Source: Diorhabda sublineata (lineage: Eukaryota; Arthropoda; Insecta; Coleoptera; Chrysomelidae). From it: 64,000 nucleotides of DNA. The position numbers and the translations under genes were made by a program. This document shows, piece after piece, positions 44,576 to 56,319 of this stretch. The stretch lies in assembly GCF_026230105.1 (NCBI RefSeq), contig NC_079477.1:6639001-6703000 (forward strand), in the 5' to 3' direction. The notes under the pieces were generated by a model. It worked only from the letters and a program-made list of their open reading frames with translations. It did no database searches and was not told the DNA's origin. The first letter of the stretch is position 1; each line of letters starts with the position of its first letter.

Positions 44576-45039
44576 ATAAATATTATAAGGGAATGTTTAA
44601 TTAAGTGTATTAAAACTACCAAAAATTGATATACGATCATTCACCCATTAAGGCCCAAATTATTTTTTTTAATTGTTGTCTATACATATATTTATTCATA
44701 ATGCCCCGAAATACAAAATAATCGATTTGTTACAAACAATCCTTCAGGAGCCTTATAAAGGACCGTCTTCATTTCAGGACGCTGGACTAATTTAATAAGT
44801 AATAATTTACAAAAGACTTTTTTGAATCTTTAATTCATACATTAATTATTTTTAAATTATCTTGAGCCAAACTCATCATCATCAAGCCTTTCAATCCCAT
44901 GTAGATTATGGCCAAACTAGAAATGTTAATTTTTATTTATAATTTTTATTATGGTACTGAAAACATGTTATACACAAAGTAACGTTACACTTTTTGCAAT
45001 AATCTCATTCACTTTGAGAAAATAAGCGACCCAAAGACA
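44576..45039. other. AT-rich stretch, no gene recognised
   Basis: No motif, apart from possible decayed sequence of the piggyBac relic to the right. Confidence 0.45.
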
Positions 45040-45540
45040 AAATTTGATTTCGTAAATTGTAACGTTGTAATCCTGTTTTATTTTTACTTCCTTTGCGTAG
45101 CGATTTGCTTCTTCCACAATATGTCATCGGTAAATACCTGATCAAATATGTCTACCGGACTTGAATCCTTCAATATAGTCTTTACTTGCTCTAAACAATC
45201 ATTCACTGTATTTGCGCTTCCCTTGCAGTATAATTAGGATTTATTTTCATCCAATTTATGTCCACTTTCTGTCGATTCTCTTTAGGTTCTCGTCCGCTCA
45301 CTTGGGTATTTAGATCACAAGCGGTGATATTGGCGTCATCATTTTTCTCCTTGCTTCTATTTTGTCAAGATCAATTTCAACGGACCCTACAATATCTGAC
45401 ACAATTGGTGAAGACAATTTTTCATTGTCAAAGATTTCTTCGCTCTTCAATTCATCTACTTCAGAGGGCAAAGCAATTATACTCGCCCCAATTTAATCCG
45501 AAAACAAATATTCATGAGTTTCCTCTAGGGTTTTAAAAGG
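45040..45540 (-). pseudogene. piggyBac-like transposase N-terminal relic
   Basis: The minus strand starts with acidic and basic low-complexity sequence (DNEKLSSPIVSDIVGSVEID, ARRKMMTPIS), as in the N-terminal arm of piggyBac proteins. It continues through KDSSPVDIFDQVFTDDI in one frame and HIVEEANRYAKEVKIKQDYN and VTIYEIKFCLWVAYFLKVNE in another. This matches PxDIFxxFFxDxxxxxIVExTNxYAxQ....xTxxEIxxFLGIxxLMGxxKLP. The catalytic domain is missing. The TTAA-flanked termini were not located. Confidence 0.65.
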
Positions 45541-45799
45541 CCACTTCTTCGACATTTTTGAATACGTAAACTAACATTGAAATAAAAAAATATGAATAAT
45601 ATTCCAAGACCGATTCAAATAAAGTAAAATAGTTTTTCTATATCCGACATTATATCTCGGGTAATCCCGAGTTTACGCAAAAATTTTGATAATAAAATAG
45701 AAATATTTTTTACCAAAAACCATTATTGCGTAATTACAAATTCTTCAATATAATTATGAACAAGAAACAGCTTACCATATATTTCGATAGTTTTACATG
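45541..45799. other. AT-rich spacer
   Basis: TCTCGGGTAATCCCGAG (about 45655-45671) is a short palindrome; nothing else is seen. Confidence 0.45.
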
Positions 45800-46500
45800 G
45801 ATGGTCCCAGAAGTACCTGGTTTAGCTTAACAATGGCGGCAGTTGGTTGAAAAATTCCACTGTATTAGAAAGTTCACAATCGATACAGTTTCAAGGTTCA
45901 CCTAACCCCACGTTGTTTAGTATTTGTTTGGCAGCCATCAATAGTGAACGTTTTCAGTGAATTTATAAACATGGAAAAATTGGTCATCGTTATGTGATAC
46001 AAAACTTTTATTTGAAAGGCATTAGCTCAATCAATATAAAAGCTGAACTATATTCTACTCTGGGCCCAGTCCTGCAGAGGAACAACTTCTATATCAGGCC
46101 CAACTCCAACAAACCTTCCTCCTATACCAAATTTCCCTTATCCTACCTAAAAATTTTTGATCTAATCTCTCTCTCTCTCTCTCTGTACTCTGGGTGAGAT
46201 TTGTCTTTAAACGAAGACCATCATCGTAGTGGTCGACCAAATGCGGTGAAGACTTCAGAAATGTTGAAGAACATCCATAAAGCGGTAGGCATTTCAAATG
46301 AGAAAGCTGTGCGCTAGATAGGTGCCGTGTTTGCTCACAATGGAAAAAAAAAACAGTGTCGTAAAGGGTTTGGTAATATTTCACAGAAATAAAGCCGAAT
46401 TTTTACGCCGTTTCATAACCAGGATGAAACGTGGTTTCATCACTTCACACCCGAAACAGAAGAACAATCAAAACAATGAAGGCTTCCTATTAATGAGTCG
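45800..46500 (+). pseudogene. mariner relic interrupted by a small insertion
   Basis: GATGGTCCCAGAAGTACCTG (45800-45819) resembles a mariner 5' end. The transposase starts at ATG 45971 with MEKLVIVMLYKTFI-KA, then SINIKAELYSTLG, where the insertion interrupts. It resumes after 46194 with LNEDHHRSGRPNAVKTSEML (HxGRPN linker), then NIHKAVGISNEKAV (second helix-turn-helix, shortened). NKAEFLRRFIT follows and QDETWFHHFTPETEEQSKQ holds the first Asp. The second half of the catalytic domain is absent after 46500. Several frameshifts. Confidence 0.85.
46056..46194. mobile_element. 121-bp insertion in the mariner flanked by a 9-bp direct repeat
   Basis: TACTCTGGG occurs at 46056-46064 and 46186-46194, bounding 121 bp of sequence foreign to mariner. 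On the minus strand the insert starts with CAGAGAGAGAGAG (CT tract on plus, 46166-46184) and ends GGACTGGG. It is GC-richer than its surroundings and ends in a simple repeat, as SINE or LINE fragments often do, and the repeat length suits target-primed insertion. The source family is unknown. Confidence 0.6.
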
Positions 46501-46834
46501 ACTACTGCAATGATGTTGTTGTCGTCAATTTGGGTAATTTTGGACGACGTATAGGGTTTGTGTCCTGAAATTTCACTAATGTCTTGTGCATTTCAAGTAA
46601 CACTTTATCTACTATATTTGGTTTGGTTCAGTGTACCGTTTAAATCTTGCGCTGCGAAAAGACATCTATGCTTTGAAGATCTAGAAAGACTTCTCGTCTT
46701 TGCTGCAGGATATATGAAGGAAACAAACTACTTTTCACAATAATCCCTCTCTGATCAGCTATTCGTTATATATGTATATGGAAATAAAGAAAAAAATAAT
46801 GGACGTAAATAATTACGTCCTTTTTTTATCTGGT
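46501..46834. other. spacer with a small hairpin
   Basis: GGACGTAA-ATAA-TTACGTCC (46801-46820), followed by a T-run, is a perfect 8-bp hairpin. No gene is seen. Confidence 0.5.
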
Positions 46835-47680
46835 TTATTGTAATGATGTTTGTGGGCTCACGAAATGCTTTGAAATAGAAAACTATACATCAGATTGGCG
46901 CCTATTCATTGATTCATCCAAAACTAGCCTCAAAGCAGTCTTGCTATATAATGAAAATGTATTTGCATCTCTTCCATAGGGACACTCAGTTCATATGGAA
47001 GAAAACTACAATAACTTGAGAAAATCAAATATCAAGTACATCGATGGACGGTTTCGAAGATTTTAGAATACAAACAATGTTGTTGGGTTATACAAAGATA
47101 CCTATGTTTGTAGGATGGTAGCGCCAGAAAGCTATATTGGACAACAAGTAACTGCCACCTCGACACGGTTTAACTCCTGGCGAGAAAAACGTTATCAATA
47201 CCACTTTAGTTACGCCAGAAAAGATTTTATTGCCACCTCTTCATATTAAATTGTTGCTAATTAGTAGTTTATGAATAAATTGCAAAAATATGGTAATTGT
47301 GTTAGATTATATGTTCCAAGATCCCGAAATTGTCTGGAGCAAAGTTAAAAAGAGTTTTCGGCATCGACATAGGAAAACTTTTGTCTGATCGCTTCTTTCC
47401 TGAATCAATGAACTCTTTCAAAAATTTAGTACAGAAGTTTTGGGCAATACCAAGGATCCCGAATATAAAACTATTATACAGCGCGCTGACAACGTATAAA
47501 GTCCAAGGGTGCACTTCCCTATTAAAACTTGGGTGCCTACAGTGAAGAACAAGGTGAAAAATTTCACCAGAATGTACTTGATATCGAGAGATATTGCCAA
47601 GGAAGATTGGATGTCAGTATGTTAGCGGACTACTGTTGGATGCTTAATCATAAAGTTGTGTATAAATTTAAATAAGAAAA
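46835..47680 (+). pseudogene. pseudogene of an unclassified multicopy arthropod protein
   Basis: This is the longest coherent coding trace in the window. Reading the plus strand across frameshifts: CNDVCGLTKCFEIE, SDWRLFIDSSKTSLKAVLLY, NENVFASLP-GHSVHMEENY, DGFEDFRIQTMLLGYTKIPM (a hydrophobic stretch ending G-YTKxPxFxC in relatives), LTPGEKNVINTTLVTPEKIL, LPPLHIKL, NSFKNLVQKFWAIPRIPNIK, TTYKVQGC, then EEQGEKFHQNVLDIERYCQG and RLDVSMLADYCWMLNHKVVY. I recall near-identical blocks (RLFIDSSKxSLKAVLLHNGN, LPPLHIKLGLMK, EQGERFHQDI...YQGxW..NMLADYCW) in proteins of unknown function present in many copies in insects and other invertebrates. That pattern suggests an element-borne gene. At least five frameshifts or stops. 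I do not assign a function. Confidence 0.75.
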
Positions 47681-50039
47681 ATAATGGTTTTTAATTAATA
47701 TTATGCTTTGTTTTTATTGCAATAAATAGTTGATTTTTCTCATTATTGTATTTTTATTTTGCAAAAAAACTAGAAGTGATGGAGGGTAAAGAAGTTATTT
47801 TGAAAATCAGCGTACCTTAAAGCATATAATTAAGCAAAAATATCGCATGCAGCTGAAAAAAATCTTTTTTTACAGACCTGTAATATCAATAAACTTCATT
47901 TTTATTTATAGGTTATAGTATTTCTCATACAAAGATGTTTGATGTCATGGCTATATTTAAGAAAGAAAGCTATCCTCAGCCTCATTATTATTATGACACA
48001 GAGGTGTATTTAGCTCATAGGTTATTGGCCAAAATAAAAGTAAAACTAATTTGACTTTGTATGTTTCACGTTTAATTACCTTGTTGAATGAGTTTTTTTC
48101 TTCATTCAACTCAAACTAGTTTCTTTGATGATAGAGGTGAGTTCTAAACCAAGCTTGAAAATTAGAATTACCATCAAGATAGATTTGGATGCATACGAGT
48201 TTACTTAGAATTGTGATAAAGAAAAGAAACCTCGAAATTAGACGTCACCACTTATTTTACTACTTAGACGTCTTTTACTGATTCACGTTAAAACGGTTTA
48301 ACGATTTTGGATCAGACAAACATTAGATCGTTTTAAAACATCCCCTACATTTTTATGGGATACAAAGTATTCAATCAATTTCCCACTTTATATTTTTACA
48401 TTGCTACTAGATAAATAATTTTTCTCGAAATTATTTTTATCATTCAGGTTATTTTAACCTCTTTGAAAGGCTACAAATCTCGATGAATTGAGCGACAAAA
48501 TAATTAATTATTGATGTAGATTTACTAAAAGATATAACTGGTTTGAATTCTGTTTAGTTGAAAGAGATGGTAATTTGAAACCATATTATGGAAAATTTTT
48601 GTTTAATATCCATTTTCATCTTAATTCCCACTTTTCTCAATTAATTTCTTAGCATCCACTTTAGATTCTCGTTAATTATTTGTGACATAAAATGTTGAAT
48701 CCACGTACATTTTCCTGCTCTTGTTTTGATTCTGATCAATTTTGAATCTAATAAGTAGGGTAATAAAATAATGGAATGGGAAACCGATTTTCTTGCATGT
48801 CCCTTTTCATAATCAATTTTTCTTACAGATGATTGAGGAATTGTTGCTCAGAAGTATATATGTAAGTTTGTGAAAACTATATTTTTCTTTAAATTGTTTT
48901 AGTTAAGCCAGTACTGCACGACATTGTCCAACGAATCAACTGTTTACATGCCGAATATTATCCAGATCGTGACCTTTTGATTCTCTTATAAATATATCAC
49001 TTTTAAAATGAGATCACCTTTTTTTAATGATTGTGTTTTCAGTGGGGGCTAGCATTTTGGCATCGATGTCGTGTCACGTATTTCGTTCATTATATTAGTG
49101 AAATGAATATATTTGGCTCCTATATCATGATTTCTTTAAAATAGCCAGCTTCAATTGAACGAACATTACTCGAAGAATTTCATTCAATTTATCACTTATT
49201 ATATGATTTATCTCTTCACTCACAATAGTTTTGGTATACAATTGTGAAAGGTTTTATTTATGAAATAAATTCTGAATATCTTCTGAACGTTTCAAATGCA
49301 CATGCTTTGTTCAGAATATGTTTTGATTTGATTTAATTTACGAACGATTTATGATAGTCTACTATAACATTCTTATGCTTTTTGGGCTACCCAACCTTTC
49401 TGTGATATAAGATAACATATTATTGGTAGTTTTGTTTGATCTTTATAGCGTGTTTTCTAATTCAAGATATATTTTTAATATCAAAACTAAATCTACCCTG
49501 AATCGTAACTCTCCAGTCTGGCTTAAACCACATAATATTTTTGATATGATTTTACGCGGGGCACTTACTATTAGCGGAAAATTGAATTTATTATATTTAG
49601 CTTTCATACTATAACGAAAATGTAATTATAATTTATTAAAGTTATGAGATTTTTCGTAGAAAATATGAGAAAAAATGAGCTTCATACTTTTTAGGTACTA
49701 TTTTATACACCTTTACTACCTGCTACCGGTCCAAATAACCACAACCCAAACTCCATGGCGCTGGTAGTTCTTATAGTTCTTCCAATATCAATTGCAGATT
49801 ATAAAAACCCTTGCCGACCATTTTTTTGATCTACCATAGGCGTAGATTTTATTTTATAAATTTATTATTTTTATAAATACTTTTAAAAAGATGTATATCT
49901 CATGCGAGAAAGTAGTCATTAAAAGACAGATGTACATAATTGTAGTCCTACTTGGAACTCTATTAGAACTTCAGTAGTCTTTTATCTGACGCAAATAATC
50001 TTGTCGCCATAGAACTGTCCTTAACGATTCGGTCATTGC
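47681..50039. other. AT-rich stretch, no gene recognised
   Basis: No motif on either strand over 2.3 kb. TATAGTTCTTCCAATATCAA (49772-49791, continuing TTGC) recurs with one difference at 57327-57350, so it belongs to a dispersed repeat. Confidence 0.5.
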
Positions 50040-50510
50040 CATCCATTTATTCAGTTTTTGTGTTTAAAGCCACATGCTGACAGAAAGAGTTCTTCCTAAA
50101 GGTCGTCGTGTCCCTGGTTTACCGTCTCGTGCGATCTTTGCTAATCTTTATCTGGTAATCCTGTCCTCATGTTCGTTCCAAGCTCTTCTATGTTTACGTC
50201 TCCATCTGACTAAGTCTTCCACCTCACAATCGTGTCTTATGCCTGTGTTTCTCTTCTCTGTCTGTCTGTCTCTTAGTGTGTATCCGCATATGTTTCTGAG
50301 TATTTTCATTTCTGTTGTTCGAATAATGTTTTTAGTTCTTTTGTTGTCCTCTCTTGTTTCTATAGCATATGTCAATCTGGGTCTAACGTAGGTTTTGTAT
50401 GTTCTAACTTTTGCCCATTATTAATCCAGATAATGTCCCGGAGTGCGCCTGAGATTTGGCTGGCTTTGTTTGCTTGTCCTTTTACTTCATTGAGAACAGA
50501 GAGGAAAAAC
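50040..50510 (-). pseudogene. LINE ORF2 C-terminal fragment
   Basis: Minus strand from 50500: SVLNEVKGQANKASQISGAL and RDIIW, matching EVxEQxxKAxRxAGxLNDTIWRNK. It then reads GQKLEHTKP in one frame and IMTYAIETREDNKRTKNIIR, TTEMKILRNICGYTLRDRQT in the next (RPVLTYAAETRxDTxRTKxLLxxTEMKxLRxIxGxTLRDR). RHDCEVEDLVRWRRKHRRAW follows (CxIxDVVRWxRxRRRxWNxHV), then LAKIARDGKPGTRRPLGRTL, where a helix-rich C-terminus precedes the missing WxESW. The 75-codon frame at 50148-50375 is intact. RT catalytic core absent. Confidence 0.92.
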
Positions 50511-52059
50511 TAGAAATCGACGAAACTACAAAAAAAATGAGTGAATATGATCCCCTTGTAACCTAGTAAGCTAGTTTTAACAGATTACGACATGTTAAAT
50601 TGAATTTTCACTTGTGAAAACTTAAAAAATTTGAAAACAATGATCTTTCTTGGCACTCTAATCAGATAAATTATTAGCTTTATTCGCGGTAGATATCCCG
50701 AATTCTGTCATAAACATGTTCAGGATTAAAAATCCTGTGATCGCGGAGCACATTTTTCTAATTACGAACGTATTCTGAATACATCCAATGTTACCCCAGA
50801 CCCGGACCTGAGTAAGGATTTTTCATATATGTAATACTTCTATATGGACAGTTTCTAAAAGTGGAAGGTGTTCCGACTAAGTGAAGCAAATAGTGTATCG
50901 TTCTCACTCTCCTTCGGGCGCTTCAGTTAGTTCTGCGCATCTTTTGCGCGCATGAATCATGCGCAGTATAGATAAAGTGTCTCGAACGAGAAAGAAAATG
51001 AATACATATGAATATATAGGAATATTACATATATGGGATTTTCCATCCGGCGCATGAATATTCATCCTATTTTGCAATTTAAAAACGGTGTAATTCAATT
51101 TATACTTACAAGAATAAATCTTCGGCCGGTTAATTATATAGGTAGTAAAGTGAATATTATATACATTCTATTTTTCTAGCTAGTTTTGAATTCAAATTAT
51201 AATTTTAGATGTTCATAAATCGTTCGTGGAAGAATGTATATTCAGAACAAAGCTTGCGCATTTGACACGTTAAGAAAATATTCAGAACACATTCGGAATG
51301 TGTTCAAATTATTTACAAAGCTATTATGAATGTTATTTGTAGAAATATGGTAACTGCTCAAAATTCGAAACCGAAAACGTTTCAGATGGTAGTGAATGAG
51401 AAGGCGAGAGAAAGTGTGCCGGTGAAGCATTCCATCTGAACTTGATTCATAAACTACCATAATCATAAGTTTTTAAAATTACATGCTATCGATAAAAAGT
51501 TACGTATATTTTATTTATTTTCACATAATTGGGATGTTTTAGTTTTTGAACTTGTCAATCACAGTCATTACGCCTATTGTGAATATCAAAATTCCATTAT
51601 GTAACATCAAATTGTTGTGTAAAATTTTCGATGAATTTCATGGAAATTAATCAATATTCCCTGACTGTATTGTGAATTATGCATAAATAATTTTCCATAA
51701 TAGTCATTAAGGTGTAACTATCGATTCTAATCGCAAAGGAATTTAATAAAAAATATTGCCAGTCATGTTATGAATTGTTTATCAAACTGGTCGTATTTTT
51801 TATTCAGATTTAGAAAGAAATTGAATTTTAAAGGAAATTGAAATTGAAAATGAGTTTGAACAAATTTTCCGCAAAATAGTGTTGGATTTACTGCGAACCA
51901 TGAAGACTAAAATATTTGCATTAACAAATTTTTCTTCAGAAAAAAAATTCACTAAAAATTCAAATTAATTCAGTCGTTCTTCAAAAATAAAATACAAATA
52001 AACGTTCTATGTTGTTAACAAGATTAGTACGTAGAGAAATACTTCAACAGTATATATAC
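50511..52059. other. AT-rich stretch; one GC-palindromic patch
   Basis: CTGCGCAT at 50933-50940, TGCGCGCATGAATC and ATGCGCAG at 50959-50966 form an interrupted inverted repeat inside a GC-richer patch (50900-50990). It could be a degraded repeat end or a regulatory patch; the sequence does not decide. No gene is seen. Confidence 0.45.
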
Positions 52060-52690
52060 AAGGGAGGTCTGATAATAACTTACGTCTACAAAACATGGAA
52101 ATTTTGGAAAAGTGGCGATACATTCTTCAATATAGTTTCCTTTTAATTCGATACTCATGAACCAGCGAAACTTCAACTTCTACAAACCGTCTTAAAAATT
52201 AATAAAAACAAGTCGCACGGAACCATATTTGGAGAATACGGTCGATGGGGCAGCAGTTCGTAGCCCAAGAATACATTTTTTTTTTCGCCCAATGGGGCTG
52301 CTGTTGATTCTTCGTACTTTGTGAATTCGAGGAAACGGTGGTGATCAACTTCCCGGCCAATCGGATAGTCCACTTTTTCTTTCAATCACCTTAACCGGGT
52401 AAAGTCCACTGTTTCGTATATTCCTTGGTATCTGGTGTTTACCAGTAAATATAGGTTTGATCAACTGCCACAAAACATCGCAAAAAATCCTTAGGATTGC
52501 ATTTAAATAGCGTAAAACACTGCTCTTAAGGGATCTCATGGTTAAGCTTTTTGTCTGGAGTAAGCAAACACCGACAACTTTCTCATACCTATAAGTTCAT
52601 GCAGGATATGACCTACGTAATCTTTTGAAATACCTTCTGTCTCAGCTATTTCGTCTATCTTGTTTCGCAAGATTTCGCACAAAAGCCTCC
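52060..52690 (-). pseudogene. mariner relic, second HTH to C-terminus
   Basis: Minus strand from 52690: IDEIAETEGISKDYVGHILH and ELIGMRKLS, the second helix-turn-helix. The frame then gives LFKCNPKDFLRCFVAVDQTY (VTVDETW, first Asp) and TPDTKEYTKQWT. AGKLITTV and, frameshifted, LGYELLPHRPYSPNMVPCDL (YSPDLAPCDFF, last Asp) follow, then RWFMSIELKGNYIE (WxKCIELKGDYVE), ending in SYYQTSLV. The left boundary ACAAGGGAGGTCTGATAATA (52060) looks like a mariner terminus (inverse of TTATCAGACCTCCC). The second Asp region (DNAPxH) is missing. The N-terminus is truncated and the sequence changes abruptly at 52690-52830. Confidence 0.85.
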
Positions 52691-52829
52691 TTCATTTGCC
52701 AAATTACATGGTCATGAAAATTTTATTCTTTTTTCTGTTGCCGTTTTCTGATTGTTGGTCTTCGGCGGTCTCTTTTTTAAGATTGACTAAATTGTTGATA
52801 GTGTACATTCAAAAGAAGCAAATCTTCGC

Positions 52830-53440
52830 AAAAATGGAATTTACCACTCGAGAATGCTTACGTTGGATGCTTTGTTATGATTTTAAAAAAGGCTTTACTC
52901 AACAACAGTACATGTAATCGCTTCGTGCAAGTTTTGGGAATGATGAACCATCAGAGAATGTTTACAATTGATATGCGGGATGATATGGTTCTGTCGGTGA
53001 ATTATGTCGAGAAATTAGGCTAAAATCGGTTTTTATATCGAGAAACTGTGCGCAACATGATTAAAGAAGATCGGCATGTGACTTACAGACATAGACGTCT
53101 TTTGGAATTTAGCAGATTTCTATACAATCGATTCTGCATAAACATTCAGTAGTGAGATATGTTCCAGATGGATTCCACGTGACAGCTCCCATAAAGCACC
53201 TCAAAAAACTGGATATTTAAAGGACAAAAACATCGAAATAATATCTCATCGCCTGTATTCACCCGATTCATAGCCTAATGACTTTTTCTTGTTCCCCACT
53301 GCAAAACAAAATATACGAAGACAGAGATTTTCATAATATCAAGAAGATGTTGTTCAATACCATGTTTAAACGATATCGGAATTTGTTTGAACGTATGCAA
53401 AATGTATAAACTTCAACGGCGAATATTACGAAAAACAACA
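52830..53440 (+). pseudogene. mariner relic of a different lineage, internally deleted
   Basis: ATG at 52833 opens MEFTTRECLRWMLCYDFKKG and FTQQQYM, the first helix-turn-helix (FYxFKxGLxxQEC). It continues SLRASFGNDEPSENVYN-YAG and KEDRHVTYRHRR (IKEDRHVTYREIE). Much of the catalytic region is gone. QISIQSILHKHSVV stands for SxTSIHxILHEHLxVKK, PDGFHVTAPIKHLKK is unassigned, then IASPVFTRFIA (the PPYSPDLAP region, degraded), FSCSPLQNKIYEDRDFHNIK and FERMQNV--TSTANI (FERMxKCIxLNGEYFE). Different lineage from the copy to its left; the two have opposite orientation. Confidence 0.82.
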
Positions 53441-56036
53441 AAATACTTTTTTTCAAACTTTTTCGTTTCTTTTTCAGTTTGTATAAAATTCAACTCTCGT
53501 ATAATTTCATAAACATAACCATACTTAATAATCTTATTTTGCTACAGTATTTGCCTTTTCATTTTTGAATAATGATAACTACTCCCAATTACCTATCCTC
53601 CTATATTTTCTCTTTTACCTTATATTCTATTTAACATGTTTATCAGATGAATTCCTTTTTCTTTCAAATTTTTTAGCATTTTGATTGTTATATTTTCATG
53701 CCTTGTAGCATTTCCTTCTTCTTTATATCGCATCTTCTTCTGGTATATGATTCCTTCTTCACCGTTTATCAACTAACACTCGATTATTTTAGTTCTTAAT
53801 GCTTTTGAGAGCTCTGCAGGTTTGCAGCGCTTATGCATTCGTACATTACATACCTATAAAAACAGAAAGAATATATAAACGAAATAAATATTTGCAGACA
53901 TATGTCAATATGATCTCCATCTTTATTGGATGAAGATTTCCATAACTTTCCATAACCATTTTTCCCAATTTTGGTTAGCACATTTAATATTCAGAACTAC
54001 AAAATCTGTTTTATCATGTTCTTTATTTTTTTAGTATTTTTTAGATTTATGAGGTCATATAAAACTAATTTTCATTTATTTGAATAAATCAGTTGATATT
54101 CATTCATTTTGATAGAAATATAATCCTATTATTTTATAAATACGTTTATTTCCGATTGTCATCCATAATAAACAACTGGAGTGTCATGTTTCAACGACAT
54201 TTCATGTGTTATTATTAAAAGACTAAGGCAAAGACCGCTTAAAAATTTCTTCACCACTAAATCGTGTTATCATCGATATTTTTAGAGTCACATTATATTC
54301 GCAAACAATCGAAAGTTTCTTCATTTGCCTGACGAATTTCTATTTATAAAATGTGGATTACGGCAAACTTACGTAACATTGTAAATTTTTTTTGACCTAA
54401 ACATAGTTTTTACCCAAACACGATAAGGGAATTTATCAAAATTAAGATGTGGGCGCCTTTAAAATACTTAAGCGTCATCATTAACTTGATTTTAAACAGT
54501 GGTTTTTTTTAATTTTATCATTATTTATAGTTGATATTTGTAGATTCAAAAAGAAAGAATCAAATTTAAAAAAAAAAACGAATAATAGAATGAGATATTT
54601 TCTTGTATATTAAGTATGGATAATCTTTGTGTTTTGGTCTTGACTTAAGCCGGTGCCTATCATACGATGGACGCAGTTGGATGCTGGTGAGATTAGAAGC
54701 ATCGTGTGGTCTTAGTGCGGCGCATTCATTCAACGAATGTTTTGTTGGCCATGGAAAGTCGGTATATTGATCCGCGTCAAAGGATTACCCAACAATGGAA
54801 TGAAGTTGGAACCAACACTTGTACAACTACACACACTTCTTGTCCTCTCGCGTGTGAATGATACGTATTTTGTATGACAAACCAAAGTTGCCAATCTCAT
54901 CCAGTTTATTTTAAAAAAATTTATATCTGCTGTTTGCTGTTCAGAACTTTTCACCACGTTTCAATTTCTTTACGTAAGGTTCCATCCTTCGTCCAATCTT
55001 TAGCCAACGTTGAACGTATCGTGTAGTTGCAGCCTTCCTTCCAATGTTCAGCTGTACGTTAGAACGCGAATGTTGGGGCAAACGTTTGACGTATCGTGTC
55101 TTAATTTGCGAAAGTCTTATATTGAATAATAGTGATATAAACATTAACAGAATCGTACTTCAAAAATATTAAGAATATTTCCAATAGCTACACGATTTTT
55201 GTACACCGGCCGAAAGTTGTTAATTCTTTGTTGCAATTATTGTTTATTTAGGTAATCGCTATATAGAAACAGTAATAAAAATGTTGTTTCACATCTGTTT
55301 TTGGAAATACTAACTACAAAATTGAATCAACAATAAGAAACTGATGTAAAATGACAAATTGTGGCTCTTTTTGTGTTTTCTGCGGTCAGTTTCATTTTTT
55401 ACAGACTAAGAATAATCCTAATCCGCCAACATATTCTCATCTCAACATTCATGATGACGTTTCGCAAAATGATCATACGTCCTAAGTTGTCAGGGAAAAA
55501 ATTTAAATGTGATTGCACGAAATGAATAGGCGACTTCCTACCTTATCATAGATTTGATTCATTGCTTCAAATATCACAACAGTAACAGTATTTCCCTTTT
55601 CTTTTATAAATCATACTTCTGTTTCTGGACAAGGTAACTATTGTATCTGGGGTTACTAAATGCCACTATAGTAAACAAGATCCAAAAAGTTTTGCTTTAG
55701 ATCTTCATAATTGTAAATTTCTAATGATCAGTTAAATCAGTTTCACTAAAAGCAGACATCACTTTGATTGTCATTTAATATATTTTGAGAGGAATTATCG
55801 CGACACGGTCTACCGACTTTAGTTAAAAAATCCTATAACTTTCACAAAACACGTTTAATGCCCACTGTTTATTATTTTTTTTCTTTTAAAATATAATCTG
55901 TCCAGATACATAACAAAAACGATCCAATTTTTGATTTCATTTTCAATTCGACATGTTGAAAAGTGAGTGAATTGAATTGGCGAATATTAAACTTTACCGA
56001 AAGTGGCCATTATTTCAGAAAGGCTAACAGATATCC
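53441..56036. other. AT-rich stretch, no gene called
   Basis: The minus strand of 54720-55140 is GC-richer, with fragments such as TTRYVQRWLKIGRR and SFTRERTRSV that faintly suggest a Tc1/mariner-type protein, but order and identity are too weak to call. The rest shows nothing. Confidence 0.4.
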
Positions 56037-56202
56037 AACCATCGATAACTTTGGCCGATAGATCTCATCAAGATCTATTTGTGTGTGAAAAGTCATGATG
56101 ATTGACGCATGTGCAGAAGAGTTTTTGTGGAACAAGTATGCAATAAAAATGCATCATTTTCACTAAAAATCAATAGATAAAATGAAAATTTAGAAATTTT
56201 TA

Positions 56203-56258
56203 TTAGGTTAAGTAAGGTTAGGATAAGTTAGGTTGGGTTAGGTTAGGTTAGGTTGTGT
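56203..56258. repeat. short TTAGG-like tract inside the Merlin element
   Basis: TTAGGTTAAGTAAGGTTAGG, then ATAAGTTAGGTTGGG and three further TTAGG units. Degenerate pentamer repeats on the plus strand, lying between the transposase end and the left inverted repeat. One TTGGGTTAGG unit matches the array at 32089. Confidence 0.8.
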
Positions 56259-56319
56259 TATAGACTGAAATAAACAAAACAAAAATAATTTTCTTCAATC
56301 AAATATTTTAATTTGAAAA

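Noticed and set aside
46801..46830. Hairpin followed by T-run, resembling a bacterial intrinsic terminator
   Set aside because: The window is eukaryotic, so a factor-independent terminator has no meaning here. A chance or repeat-derived hairpin.
50900..50990. CpG-rich palindromic patch as a promoter
   Set aside because: No initiator or adjoining gene on either side. The palindromes are more easily a degraded repeat.
54720..55140. Possible Tc1/mariner relic on the minus strand
   Set aside because: Fragments such as TTRYVQRWLKIGRR are suggestive, but no catalytic block or correct order could be established.
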